A stretch of DNA of 64,000 nt from JBBDMC01 sp963826055 (GTDB lineage: Bacteria; Pseudomonadota; Alphaproteobacteria; Rhizobiales; Kaistiaceae), in NCBI GenBank assembly GCA_963826055.1, contig CAWGVO010000017.1:1-64000 (forward strand), given 5' to 3'. Positions 9,369-17,378 of the stretch are shown here, piece after piece (positions within the stretch are counted from its first letter, which is position 1; the number at the start of each line of letters is the position of its first letter). The notes under the pieces are model-generated. The model searched no databases. It was not told where the DNA came from and worked only from the letters and a program-made list of their open reading frames with translations. Position numbers and translations under genes: made by a program.

Positions 9369-9545
9369 AGTCAGTTGGTCGTCGTGTCCGCACCATGTCC
9401 GTCTCAGCGACGGCTGGGTGTGTCCTCCGGTGTCGCGCGGTGTCCTGATGGTGTCAATGCGTGTCCTTTCGGAATCAACTGGTTATGAACAAGTGCGGAC
9501 GAAAACTAGGAAAGGCGCGCGCTTTCAAATAGGCTCGTCAGAGAA

Positions 9546-9591
9546 CTCTTAATCAGCGGGTCCACGGTTCGAGTCCGTGCACACCCACCAA
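9546..9591 (+). other. tRNA-Lys(CUU) 3' fragment, attachment-site scar
   Basis: From the anticodon loop (CTCTTAA at 9547-9553, anticodon CTT) to an encoded CCA (9589-9591) the sequence is a good tRNA-Lys: T stem CACGG/CCGTG around TTCGAGT, acceptor strand CACACCC, discriminator A. The 5' side of the anticodon stem does not pair and no GGGTGTG acceptor partner lies upstream, so only the 3' half exists. Integration into tRNA 3' ends leaves such a copy at the far end of the island. The intact tRNA should therefore lie to the left, outside the window. Confidence 0.75.
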
Positions 9592-9791
9592 ACTCCCTTT
9601 GGTTTGACCCGGAAGAGCGGGTGATGGAATGAGGCTGCTCGGGCGCCTCGATGCCCCGCTTTTACCGGTTCGGTCCCATTTTGAACCGCCCAGGGGTGGT
9701 AGCACGGGGCCCAACTAGCGCGCCAGCATGTGGTTTGCCGGTCGCCGGCCTGCTAGCTTATCAGGGCGGCATCAGCTTTGGGGTGGCTGGC

Positions 9792-10625
9792 GTGAAGCGA
9801 CTTTTGACGATTGGCATGCTCGCGGGTTCCTTGTTCGCGGGCAGCGCGGTGCAGGCATCGACGGTTGATATCACCGGCGTCGCTTTCGGAACCGATGGAA
9901 CCGTTCCGTTCGCCGGGTACTCCAGCACCAACCAGAGCGCCAACAACGTCGTCAACTACCCGCCGACAAGTCCGACGCCATCGCTGCTGACCGACACCAA
10001 CGCGACTCCGGGCGCCGACTGGAAGGTGAGCGGCACCACGACGGCGGCGTCGGTGACCACCACGCTGAGTTCTTACAATGTCGACTGGTATTTCGTCGGC
10101 GCCGAGTCGGGCTACGAGATCACGTTTTCCGATGGTGGCCTGGCGATATTCACCGAGGCGAACCAGAACAACTCGTGTTGCTATGGCACCCCGACGTGGA
10201 ATTCGCTGGCGTCTTTCGGTTCCTCCAGCGGGCTGACGTCGTCGGTCATTCCGATCGAGTTCTACACCAACGGCTCGGCAACCCCCTCGGTGGTCAACGG
10301 CAGCAATCCCGCGGCCACCCTCGGCCAGTCGTTGGCGACGATCATGTTCTCCTACGTGGACCCGGTCTACGAAGCTCAGTCGCTGGTGGGTTGGGTGCTT
10401 ACCTCCGATCCGACATCGTGGTTCGCGTTCGGGCTTGATGACGGCGGCGTTGACGACAACCACGACGACTGGATGGGTGTCGCGTACGTGTATTCGTCCC
10501 TGCCGGAGCCGATTGCGGGCGTGCCGCTGCCGGCCGCCTTGCCGCTTCTGCTCTCTGGCATCGGCGGCCTTGGTCTCGTCGGCCGCAAGCGGCGGCGGCG
10601 GGCGGGATTGGAGTTGCCGCGCTAG
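9792..10625 (+). CDS. secreted protein with VPLPA-CTERM sorting signal
   Basis: The 277-residue product has a signal peptide (VKRLLTIGMLAGSLFAGSAVQA), a Ser/Thr/Asn-rich body with no cysteine-rich or catalytic motif I know, and a C-terminal sorting tag: VPLPAALPLLLSGIGGLGLV followed by GRKRRRR. That tripartite tag is the VPLPA variant of PEP-CTERM, recognised by exosortase-type enzymes and linked to surface or exopolysaccharide-associated proteins. I placed the start at the GTG at 9792 because the signal peptide begins there. A longer in-frame reading to 9651 has no signal character. No exosortase is in the window. Confidence 0.75.
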   Translation: MKRLLTIGMLAGSLFAGSAVQASTVDITGVAFGTDGTVPFAGYSSTNQSANNVVNYPPTSPTPSLLTDTNATPGADWKVSGTTTAASVTTTLSSYNVDWYFVGAESGYEITFSDGGLAIFTEANQNNSCCYGTPTWNSLASFGSSSGLTSSVIPIEFYTNGSATPSVVNGSNPAATLGQSLATIMFSYVDPVYEAQSLVGWVLTSDPTSWFAFGLDDGGVDDNHDDWMGVAYVYSSLPEPIAGVPLPAALPLLLSGIGGLGLVGRKRRRRAGLELPR

Positions 10626-10743
10626 GCACTACTGGCGGTCGAGCTGTCTCCCGACAAGGCCATTTTTCGAACCCGGTAAGTCTACTGGCGCTCGATGCAC
10701 GTTGTCGCGCATCGAGCGAACGTGGGTTGTCCGCGGCTTCCGA

Positions 10744-10757
10744 GTCTTATATAAGAC
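10744..10757. promoter_or_regulatory. candidate GntR (HutC-type) operator
   Basis: GTCTTATATAAGAC is a perfect 14-bp palindrome 66 bp before the suyA start. HutC-subfamily GntR regulators are known to favour sites of the form GT.TA.AC, which this fits, and the convergent gene at 12309-13022 encodes such a regulator. Binding is inferred. Confidence 0.55.
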
Positions 10758-10823
10758 ATATGACCAAAATCGAGGGCGCGGCGCTCGGGTCGAAGGCGCT
10801 CCCTCGCAGCCGGGAAAACCTCC

Positions 10824-11114
10824 ATGAGTGCTCCTCCGCAACTGCTTGCCCATGATCACAAGGACAATGTCGCTGTCGTCGTCGTCGAGGGCCTGACCGC
10901 CGGCACCGATGCGCTCGGCGTTGTTACGGCCGACAACTCCTCCTTCAACCTGAAGGTCAATGCCGACGTGCCGATCGGCCACAAGGTCGCACTCAAGGAC
11001 CTGAAGGCCGGGGACACTGCGATCAAGTACGGCGAGGACATCGGCAAGATGGTCGCCGACGTGAAGAAGGGCGGCTACGTCCACGTCCACAATCTCAAGA
11101 CGAAGCGGTGGTAA
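10824..11114 (+). CDS. suyA: (2R)-sulfolactate sulfo-lyase, small subunit
   Basis: The 96-residue SAF-domain protein matches the alpha subunit of sulfolactate sulfo-lyase (EC 4.4.1.24), which with SuyB splits 3-sulfolactate into pyruvate and sulfite. It starts LLAHDHKDNVAVVVVEGLTA and ends GGYVHVHNLKTKRW, the C-terminus characteristic of SuyA and not of altronate dehydratase small subunits. The length is normal. The suyB start lies 11 bp downstream with AAGGAG between, so the pair is translated from one mRNA. A GntR-type palindrome lies upstream. UxaA-family substrate drift is possible, but the tail favours sulfolactate. Confidence 0.85.
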   Translation: MSAPPQLLAHDHKDNVAVVVVEGLTAGTDALGVVTADNSSFNLKVNADVPIGHKVALKDLKAGDTAIKYGEDIGKMVADVKKGGYVHVHNLKTKRW

Positions 11115-11125
11115 GGAGAAAGCCG

Positions 11126-12346
11126 ATGAGCACCTACGGCAAGCGCAAGATCAACGCCTACCGCCGCGAGAATGGCCGCGTCGGCGTGCGCAACCACGTC
11201 ATCATCCTGCCGCTCGACGATATTTCCAACGCCGCCTGCGAGGCGGTGGCGAACAACATCAAGGGCACGATGGCGCTGCCCCACGCCTATGGCCGCCTTC
11301 AATTCGGTGCGGACCTTGACTTGTTCTTCCGCACCATCATCGGCACCGGCGCCAATCCAAACGTCGCCGCGGTCGTGGTCATCGGCATCGAGCCGGAATG
11401 GACCAAGATCATCGTTGACGGCATCGCCAAGACCGGCAAGCCGGTCGAAGGCTTCTCGATCGAACAGAGGGGCGACCTCGACACGATCGCGGTCGCTTCG
11501 CGGAAGGCGAAGGAGTTCGTCCAGTGGGCGAGCGAGCTGCAGCGCGAGGAATGCGACCTGTCGGAACTGTGGATCTCGACCAAGTGCGGTGAGTCTGACA
11601 CCACCACCGGTCTCGGCTCGTGCCCGACGGTCGGCAATATGTATGACAAGCTGATCCCGGAGGGCATCTACGGCGTCTTCGGCGAGACCTCCGAAATCAC
11701 CGGCGGCGAACACATTTGCAAGGCGCGCGCGGCGACGCCCGAGGCCGGCGAGAAGTTCATGAGGATCTTCCAGGCCTATCAGGACGAGGTGATCGAGCCG
11801 TACAAGACCTCCGACCTTTCCGACAGTCAGCCGACCAAGGGCAACATTCTCGGTGGGCTGACCACCATCGAGGAGAAGGCGCTCGGCAATCTCGAGAAGA
11901 TCGGCCGCACCTGCCGCTATATCGACGCCATGGGGCCGGCCGAGGCGCCGGAGAAGGGACCGGGCCTTTACTACATGGACACCTCTTCCGCCGCGGCCGA
12001 ATGCGTCACGCTGATGGCCGCCGCGGGCTACGTCATCCACACGTTTCCGACCGGCCAGGGCAACATCATCGGCAATCCGATCATTCCTGTCATCAAGATC
12101 AGCGCCAATCCGCGCACGGTGCGCACCATGTCGGAGCATATCGACGTCGACGTGACCGGAATCCTGCGCCGCGACATGACTATCGATCAGGCCGGCGACG
12201 CCCTGATCGAGATGATCGTGCGCACCGCCAACGGCCGCAACGCGGCGGCGGAGGCGCTCGGCCATCGCGAATTCGTCATGACCAAGCTCTACCGCTGCGG
12301 CCTGAGCCTCAGCGGAGGTCAGCGTAATAGTGGAGCCGGTCGGTAA
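11126..12346 (+). CDS. suyB: (2R)-sulfolactate sulfo-lyase, large subunit
   Basis: The 406-residue UxaA-family catalytic subunit starts MSTYGKRKINAYRRENGRVG and contains NVAAVVVIGIEPEWT, STKCGESDTT, FGETSEITGGEH and SSAAAECVTLMAAAGYVIHT, all close to SuyB. The iron-cluster cysteines of this family are expected at KCGESD and nearby. The product releases sulfite and pyruvate from sulfolactate. The reading ends with about 15 residues (CGLSLSGGQRNSGAGR) beyond the usual ...FVMTKLY end, because the 3' end runs into the convergent gntR gene by 38 bp. The natural stop may have been lost. The ATG at 11126 has AAGGAG upstream. Confidence 0.85.
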   Translation: MSTYGKRKINAYRRENGRVGVRNHVIILPLDDISNAACEAVANNIKGTMALPHAYGRLQFGADLDLFFRTIIGTGANPNVAAVVVIGIEPEWTKIIVDGIAKTGKPVEGFSIEQRGDLDTIAVASRKAKEFVQWASELQREECDLSELWISTKCGESDTTTGLGSCPTVGNMYDKLIPEGIYGVFGETSEITGGEHICKARAATPEAGEKFMRIFQAYQDEVIEPYKTSDLSDSQPTKGNILGGLTTIEEKALGNLEKIGRTCRYIDAMGPAEAPEKGPGLYYMDTSSAAAECVTLMAAAGYVIHTFPTGQGNIIGNPIIPVIKISANPRTVRTMSEHIDVDVTGILRRDMTIDQAGDALIEMIVRTANGRNAAAEALGHREFVMTKLYRCGLSLSGGQRNSGAGR

Positions 12347-13022
12347 GGCAGCGTGAGCGTCGCCACTCGATCGGCGTGCCGTCGATGGCGAAGGCCACCC
12401 GATCAATGGCGAGCAGCGGCGTTCCTGTCGGGCAGCCGAGCGCCTTCGCATCGGCTGCGGAGGCGGTGGCGGCTTTCAGTTGCTCCGCGGCGCGGCCGAT
12501 CCTGAGACCGAACCGCATCGCGTATAGCGCGTAGACGTTGTTGGGGATCGGGGTGAGCCGGTTGAGGTCGGGAAACCGCTCGGCCGGCACAACGATCCGC
12601 TCGCTGATGACAGGGTGCCCGCCGATCGAGCGGGTGCGATCGATCAGCCATACGGGACTTCGCGCCGGGAGTTCGAGTTTGGTGCGCGTCAGCCGGTCGG
12701 CCATGCCCCGGGTCAGGCCGTGGACGCTGCTCTCCGGGAACTGGCGGCCGCCCTTGTCCGGCGCCAGGCGGAAGAACTGGAACAGAATCTGGCTTTCCTC
12801 CACCTCGGCGACGAACGTGCCGCGGCCCTGGTGGCGCACGAGCAGATGCTCGGCGACGAGCGACTCCAGGGACTTGCGGACCGTGCCCTGGCTGACGCCG
12901 AGTTCCTGTGCGAGCTGCTGCTCGCTCGGCAGGGCGACACCCGGCGGCCAGGTGCCGTCGATGAGGCGGGCAAGCAGGGTCTGGCGAACCTGCTTGTAAA
13001 GCGGCCGGTACCGACTTTCGAG
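12309..13022 (-). CDS. GntR-family regulator, HutC subfamily (start frameshifted)
   Basis: An N-terminal winged helix (RYRPLYKQVRQTLLARLIDG, LPSEQQLAQELGVSQGTVRK, HQGRGTFVAEV) is followed by a UTRA effector domain (SPVWLIDRTRSIGGHPVISE, GTPLLAIDRVAFAIDGTPIE), together about 235 residues. It probably senses sulfolactate or a related substrate and controls suyAB, which converge on it. The frame containing the helix is open back only to a TGA at 13023-13025 and contains no ATG, GTG or TTG before the wing, so a base is probably missing or added near 13010-13030. A TTG-led frame just upstream would then supply the start. Confidence 0.75.
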   Translation of the reverse strand, partial: LESRYRPLYKQVRQTLLARLIDGTWPPGVALPSEQQLAQELGVSQGTVRKSLESLVAEHLLVRHQGRGTFVAEVEESQILFQFFRLAPDKGGRQFPESSVHGLTRGMADRLTRTKLELPARSPVWLIDRTRSIGGHPVISERIVVPAERFPDLNRLTPIPNNVYALYAMRFGLRIGRAAEQLKAATASAADAKALGCPTGTPLLAIDRVAFAIDGTPIEWRRSRCLTDRLHYYADLR

Positions 13023-13099
13023 TCAGGAATTGCAACCCCCCAATCCGGCGTGCGGCAGGTTCGCTTGCATGGCTGCCGTCACGGCGGTATGACGGTTTC

Positions 13100-13183
13100 G
13101 TCGCGGGGGGGCCGTTATCCGGCTGAGATCCCAAGAGGGACCACCCCAGGAACCTGACCTCGGTAATGCGAGCGTAGGGAGCG
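13100..13183 (+). ncRNA. TPP riboswitch (THI element)
   Basis: The conserved cores are present in order: a G-run, hairpin GCCGTTATCCGGC, CTGAGAT, hairpin TCCCAAGAGGGA, a CCACCCC strand that pairs with the G-run, AACCTGA, hairpin CCTCGGTAATGCGAG and CGTAGGGAG. These are the thiamine-pyrophosphate-binding motifs. It lies 125 bp before a thiamine/pyrimidine uptake operon on the same strand, as expected. Confidence 0.9.
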
Positions 13184-13262
13184 GTGTGACCACAGTCAGC
13201 AACAATCTCGGTCGATTCGACTGTTCTTACAGCGTTCCCGCCTCTTTGCGAAGCGAGGAGCC

Positions 13263-13304
13263 GGTTCACCCCTGCGTCTCAATCCGACGCGCGCGAGGTG
13301 AACC
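13263..13304 (+). promoter_or_regulatory. Shine-Dalgarno-sequestering hairpin of the TPP riboswitch
   Basis: GGTTCACC (13263-13270) pairs perfectly with GGTGAACC (13297-13304), and an inner GCGTC/GACGC stem (13274-13278, 13286-13290) extends the fold. The right arm contains part of the GAGG ribosome-binding site of the ATG at 13307. This looks like the expression platform, blocking translation when TPP is bound. Switching is inferred. Confidence 0.7.
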
Positions 13305-13306
13305 TG

Positions 13307-13602
13307 ATGATCGTCGAAATCGAGTGTCTTCCTAACCCGCCCGGCACCGCGGGAAACCGCTACGCCCATGTCGAGGCGGCGATCGCCGTCATCGAACAGT
13401 CGGGCCTCAACTATCAGGTCGGTGCGCTCGGCACGACCTTCGAGGGGCCGCCGGATCGGGTGTGGCCGCTCGTGCGCGCGGTCCACGAGGCGTGCCTCGC
13501 TGCCGGCGCCGCGCAGCCTGGTGAGCGTCGTCAAGATCGCCCAATCGGCGAGCGGCGGGCCCGACGATGGAGGGCCTGGCCGGGAAGTTCCAAAAGCCAT
13601 GA
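13307..13602 (+). CDS. thiamine-binding protein (MTH1187/YkoF type), frameshifted
   Basis: It begins MIVEIECLPNPPGTAGNRYA, continues through GLNYQVGALGTTFEGPPDRV and WPLVRAVHEACLAAGA, and after two one-base shifts ends VSVVKIAQSA...MEGLAGKFQKP. This is the roughly 98-residue ferredoxin-fold family that binds thiamine or its pyrimidine moiety and often accompanies thiamine precursor transporters. Its stop overlaps the thiX ATG by four bases. It is the first gene after the TPP riboswitch, with GAGG at 13295-13298 as ribosome-binding site. The shifts near 13520 and 13565 look like sequence errors because the protein resumes exactly. Confidence 0.7.
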
Positions 13603-14406
13603 GTGCTGCTCTTCCCGCACGGGGTCGCGGTTCGGCGGGCTGCGGCGGGCGGCGCCGTCCATCGCCCTGACGGTCGTTCTGGTGGCCGTCTGGCAGGCCG
13701 CGGTGACTGCTGTTCGCGGTTCCCAACTACATCCTGCCGGCGCCGAGCGGGGTGTGGGCGGCGTTTCGTGGAGGTGCGCGGGCTGTTGCCCGCCCACATC
13801 GCCACGACGCTCGAGGAGGCGCTTGGCGGATTGGCGCTGGCGGTCGCTGGTGGCGGTGCCGGTGGCGTCGCTGGTGGCGACGTTCGGGTGGGCGCGCCGC
13901 GCGATCCTGCCGATTCTGGTGGTTTCGCAGAACATCCCGATGATCGTGCTGGCGCCGCTGCTGGTGGTCTGGTTCGGCTTTGGCATCACTCCAAAGCTGC
14001 TGGTGGTGGCGCTGATCGGCTTCTTTCCGATCGCCGTCAGCACCGCCGACGGGCTTCTCAACGCCGACCGCGAGCTGATCGACCTCATCCGCGCCATGGG
14101 TGGCAGCCGCTGGCAGCGTGCTGAGGACGGTGCTGATCCCGTCGGCGCTGCCGCCGTTCTTCGCCGGGCTCAAGATCAGCGCCACCTACGCGGTGCTTGC
14201 CGCCGTCATCGGCGAGTGGGTCGGCGCGAGTTCCGGCCTCGGCCTCTTCATCACCCGCTCGCAGACCGCCTTCCGCACCGACCGGGTGCTGGTCGCCGTG
14301 GTCGTCATCGCCCTGATCAGCATGGCGCATGTTCGTGGCGACCGAGCTTCTTGCCCGCCTTGCCATGCCCTATCGCAACGCATCTTCAGAGGAGCATCAA
14401 CAATGA
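13599..14406 (+). CDS. thiX: ABC transporter permease for thiamine precursor, frameshifted
   Basis: After reading through several one-base shifts the product is a BPD_transp_1 permease of about 269 residues: VPNYILPAPSGVWAAF, IATTLEEALGGLALAV, QNIPMIVLAPLLVVWFGFGI, LNADRELIDLIRAMGGSRWQ (the EAA-type ATPase contact loop) and GEWVGASSGLGLFITRSQ. It belongs with ThiY and ThiZ in uptake of hydroxymethylpyrimidine-type thiamine precursors. ATGA overlaps join it to the genes on both sides. At least three shifts (near 13700, 13790 and 14115) split the frame, so as written it would not be made. Confidence 0.7.
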
Positions 14407-15419
14407 GAACCCCCGTTTGGCGGCGTCGCGGCGTGCTGGTCGGCCGCGATGGCGTCCGTCCTTGCCACTGTCCGGGGCGGCGGTCGCCGACGACCTTACG
14501 CCGGTGACGCTGATGCTGAACTGGACGCCGAACAACCACCACGCCGGCATCTACATCGCGCTCGCCAACGGCTGGTACAAGGACGTCGGCATCGACCTCA
14601 AGGTCGTCGAGCCGGCCGCGGCCGGGGCCGATCAGGTGGTCGGCGCCGGCAGCGCCGACTTCGGCATCTCGCAGGCGGAATCGGTCATCCCGGCGCGCGC
14701 CAACGGCATCCCGGTGGTGTCGATCGCGACGATCCTGCCCTACGACGACTCCAGCCTGATGGCGCTCGCCTCGGAGGGGATCACCCGCCCGCGCGACCTC
14801 GAGGGCAAGACCTACGGCGGCTACGGCGGCCCGCTGGAGACCGAGCTGATCGACCGGCTGGTGAAGTGCGACGGCGGCGATCCGAGCAAGGTGAAGTTCG
14901 TCGAGGTCGGCAACATCGACTATGTCGCCGGCCTCGAACAGAAGCGCTTCGACTTCGTCTGGGTGTTCGAGGGCTGGGATGCGCTGCGCGCGCGCGAGGT
15001 CCTCCACAAGCAGATTTCGACGCTCAAGTTCGTCGACTACCTCCAGTGCATCCCGGACTGGTACACGCCGGTGTTCATCACCAACGAGGCGACCATTCGC
15101 GACCGCCCGGAGCTGGTGGAGAAGTTCCTGGCGGCCACGGCGCGCGGCTACCGGCGGGCGATCGAGGACCCGGACGAGGCGGCCGCCGATCTCCTGAAGG
15201 CCGTGCCCGAACTCGACCCGGCGCTGGTGAAGGCGGCCGCCGCGCTACCACGCGCCGCGCTACGCCGCCAAGGGCGAGCCGTGGGGCATCCAGAAGCCCG
15301 AGATCTGGAAGGACTTCGTCGCCTTCCTGCGCGACGCCGGGCTGATCGACAAGGACGTCGATCCGGACGCCGCCTTCACCAACCGCTTCCTCGACATGAC
15401 GGTGGCGGGAGGCGGCTAG
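14403..15419 (+). CDS. thiY: NMT1/THI5-like substrate-binding protein for thiamine precursor, frameshifted
   Basis: The mature part runs PVTLMLNWTPNNHHAGIYIA, GWYKDVGIDLKVVEPAAAGA, FGISQAESVIPARANGIPVV, KTYGGYGGPLETELI and DWYTPVFITNEATI, the ThiY/NMT1 pattern for binding formylaminopyrimidine-type thiamine breakdown products. The signal peptide region (14403-14490) and the last 60 codons (ending FTNRFLDMTVAGGG) lie in other frames, so one shift is near 14480 and another near 15243; the net length change is zero. The ATG overlaps the thiX stop. Periplasmic location is expected from the family. Confidence 0.75.
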
Positions 15420-15429
15420 GACCACGCGC

Positions 15430-16194
15430 GTGGGCGTCTCGATCGCACTGGAGGGCGTGCGTCACGTCTTTGCCGGGCCGCCGCCGGTGACGGCGATCGC
15501 CGACGTGTCGCTGGAGGTGGGCGAGGGGCGCTTCGCCGCGCTGATCGGTCCCTCCGGTGCGGGCAAGAGCACGCTGCTCAGGATGCTCGCCGGCCTGCTT
15601 GCGGCCGACGGCGGGCGATGTTCGCATCGCCGGCGAGGACGTCGCCGGGCGCCCCGGCCACGCCGCCTTCATGCCGCAGGGCAGCCTGCTCCTGCCCTGG
15701 CGGCGGGTGCGCGACAACGCCACCCTCGGCGCCGAGGTCGCCGGCCAGTCGCGCCGCGACGCCTACGCGCGCGCCGCGCCGCTGTTCGACCGTTTCGGGC
15801 TTGCCGGCTTCGAGGAGAGCTGGCCGTCCCAGCTCTCCGGCGGCATGCGCCAGCGGCTGGCGCTGCTGCGGACCTTCCTGACGCCGAAGCCGGTGCTGCT
15901 TCTCGACGAGCCGCTCGGCGCGCTCGACGCCATCACGCGGCGCTCCATGCAGGCGTGGCTGCAGGACGTCTGGCAGGCCGATGGCCGCACGGTCCTGCTC
16001 GTCACCCACGATGTCGAGGAGGCGCTGATCCTCGCCGACACGATCCACGTGCTGTCGCCGCGGCCGGGCCGCATCGTCGAGCGCATCGACGTCGACCTGC
16101 CGCGGCCGCGAGCGTCGCGGGAAACCACCACGCCGGCGTTCGTCGCGCTGAAGGCGCGGGTGCTGGCGGCGCTGGAGCGCCGGACGCCGGCTAA
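15430..16194 (+). CDS. thiZ: ABC transporter ATPase for thiamine precursor, frameshifted
   Basis: A GTG start (15430) leads to Walker A GPSGAGKSTLLRMLAG, then after a shift near 15615 come the Q-loop MPQGSLLLPWRR, signature LSGGMRQRLALLR, Walker B PVLLLDEPLGALD and H-loop LLVTHDVEEAL. This is the nitrate/taurine-type ATPase class that partners NMT1-like binding proteins. It should energise ThiX. The post-shift frame runs past the likely end, while TAA at 16192-16194 closes the original frame, so a second compensating shift near the 3' end is likely. The 3' end meets the convergent alcohol dehydrogenase gene. Confidence 0.75.
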   Translation: MGVSIALEGVRHVFAGPPPVTAIADVSLEVGEGRFAALIGPSGAGKSTLLRMLAGLLAADGGRCSHRRRGRRRAPRPRRLHAAGQPAPALAAGARQRHPRRRGRRPVAPRRLRARRAAVRPFRACRLRGELAVPALRRHAPAAGAAADLPDAEAGAASRRAARRARRHHAALHAGVAAGRLAGRWPHGPARHPRCRGGADPRRHDPRAVAAAGPHRRAHRRRPAAAASVAGNHHAGVRRAEGAGAGGAGAPDAG

Positions 16195-17373
16195 AGATCG
16201 CCGGCGATCGCCTTGCGGTAGAGCGCTTCGTAGTCCTTCGCCGTCAGCGGCACCGGGTTGCCGCCGTTCGAGGGGTCGTGCTCGGCCATCGGCGCGGCCT
16301 CGGCGATGACGTCGATGTCGACGCCGATCTCCTTCAGCGTATTGGGGATGCCGATCCGCCGGCGCAGTTCCAGCACCCATGTCGACCACGCTTTCGGCCG
16401 ACTGGCCGGGGAGGTCGAGGTAGCGGGCGAGGGCGGCGAGCCGCCCGTCGACGGCCGGCCAGGTTGCGGCGGAGCACGTAGGGCATGACCACCGCGTTGG
16501 TGAGGCCGTGGTGGGTGCCGCGGAGCGCCGAGCAGGGGTGGCTCATGGCGTGCATGGCGCCGAGACCCTTCTGGAAGGCGACGGCGCCCATCGACGAGGC
16601 GGCGAGCATGAAGGCGCGGGCGTCGACGTTGCGGCCGTCCTCGACCGCGACCGGCAGCCATTCCTTGCACAAGCCGCATGGCTTCCAGCGCGATGCCCTC
16701 GCCGAGCGGGTGGAAGAACGGGCTGCACCACGCTTCCAGCGAATGGGACAGCGCGTCCATGCCGGTCCACGCCGTGATGTTGGCGGGCAGGCCGACGGTC
16801 AGCTCGGGATCGGCGATGACGATGCGCGGCAGCATCTTCGGGTGGAAGATGATCTTCTTGGTGTGGTCGGCGGGATCGGTGACGACGGCGGCGCGGCCGA
16901 CCTCGGAGCCGGTGCCGGCGGTGGTCGGCACCGCGACGATCGGCGCGATGCCGTCGGCGTTGGCGCGCAGTCCACCAGTGACTCGCGGTCCTCGAAGTCG
17001 AACACCGGGCGCGTCTGCCCGGCCATGAAGGCGATGAGCTTGCCGATGTCCATGCCCGAGCCGCCGCCGAAGGCGATGACGCCGTCGTGGTCGCCGGCCC
17101 GGTATGCGGCGAGGCCGTCGTCGAGGTTCTTCAGCGTCGGGTTGCCGTCGACCTTGGAGAAAACGGCGTAGGCGATCTTCGCGTTGTCGAGGAAGCCGAT
17201 CGCCGTCTGCGACGATCGGCAGACCGACGAGACCCGGATCGGTGACGAACAGCGGCCGTTTCAAGCCGGCCGTCTTGACCGCCGCCGCGCAGGTCCTTGA
17301 TGCGGCCGGGGCCGAAGCGGACGTCGGTCGGGTACGACCAGTTGGCGGTCAGGGAAGGGTAGGTGTCGAGCAC
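16191..17373 (-). CDS. iron-containing alcohol dehydrogenase, frameshifted
   Basis: The protein starts (GTG, 17373) LDTYPSLTANWSYPTDVRFG and continues VPTTAGTGSEVGRAAVVTDP, TGMDALSHSLEAWCSPFFHP, SHPCSALRGTHHGLTNAVVM and IGIPNTLKEIGVD, ending KAIAGDL. The Asp and His residues of the last three motifs are the usual Fe ligands of group III NAD(P)-dependent alcohol dehydrogenases. At least three one-base shifts split the frame. It is the last gene of a five-gene operon with an aldehyde dehydrogenase 5 bp upstream, so alcohol-to-acid oxidation in two steps is the likely joint role, possibly on a gamma-glutamylated amino alcohol (inference). Confidence 0.75.
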
Positions 17374-17378
17374 GGCGG

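Noticed and set aside
10824..12346. Altronate dehydratase (UxaA).
   Set aside because: The small subunit's C-terminus and the large subunit's start match SuyA/SuyB, and no uronate genes are nearby.
13298..15490. A single 730-residue fusion of binding protein, permease and ThiY.
   Set aside because: The frame stays open by chance across several one-base shifts; the conserved segments belong to three separate genes with ATGA overlaps.
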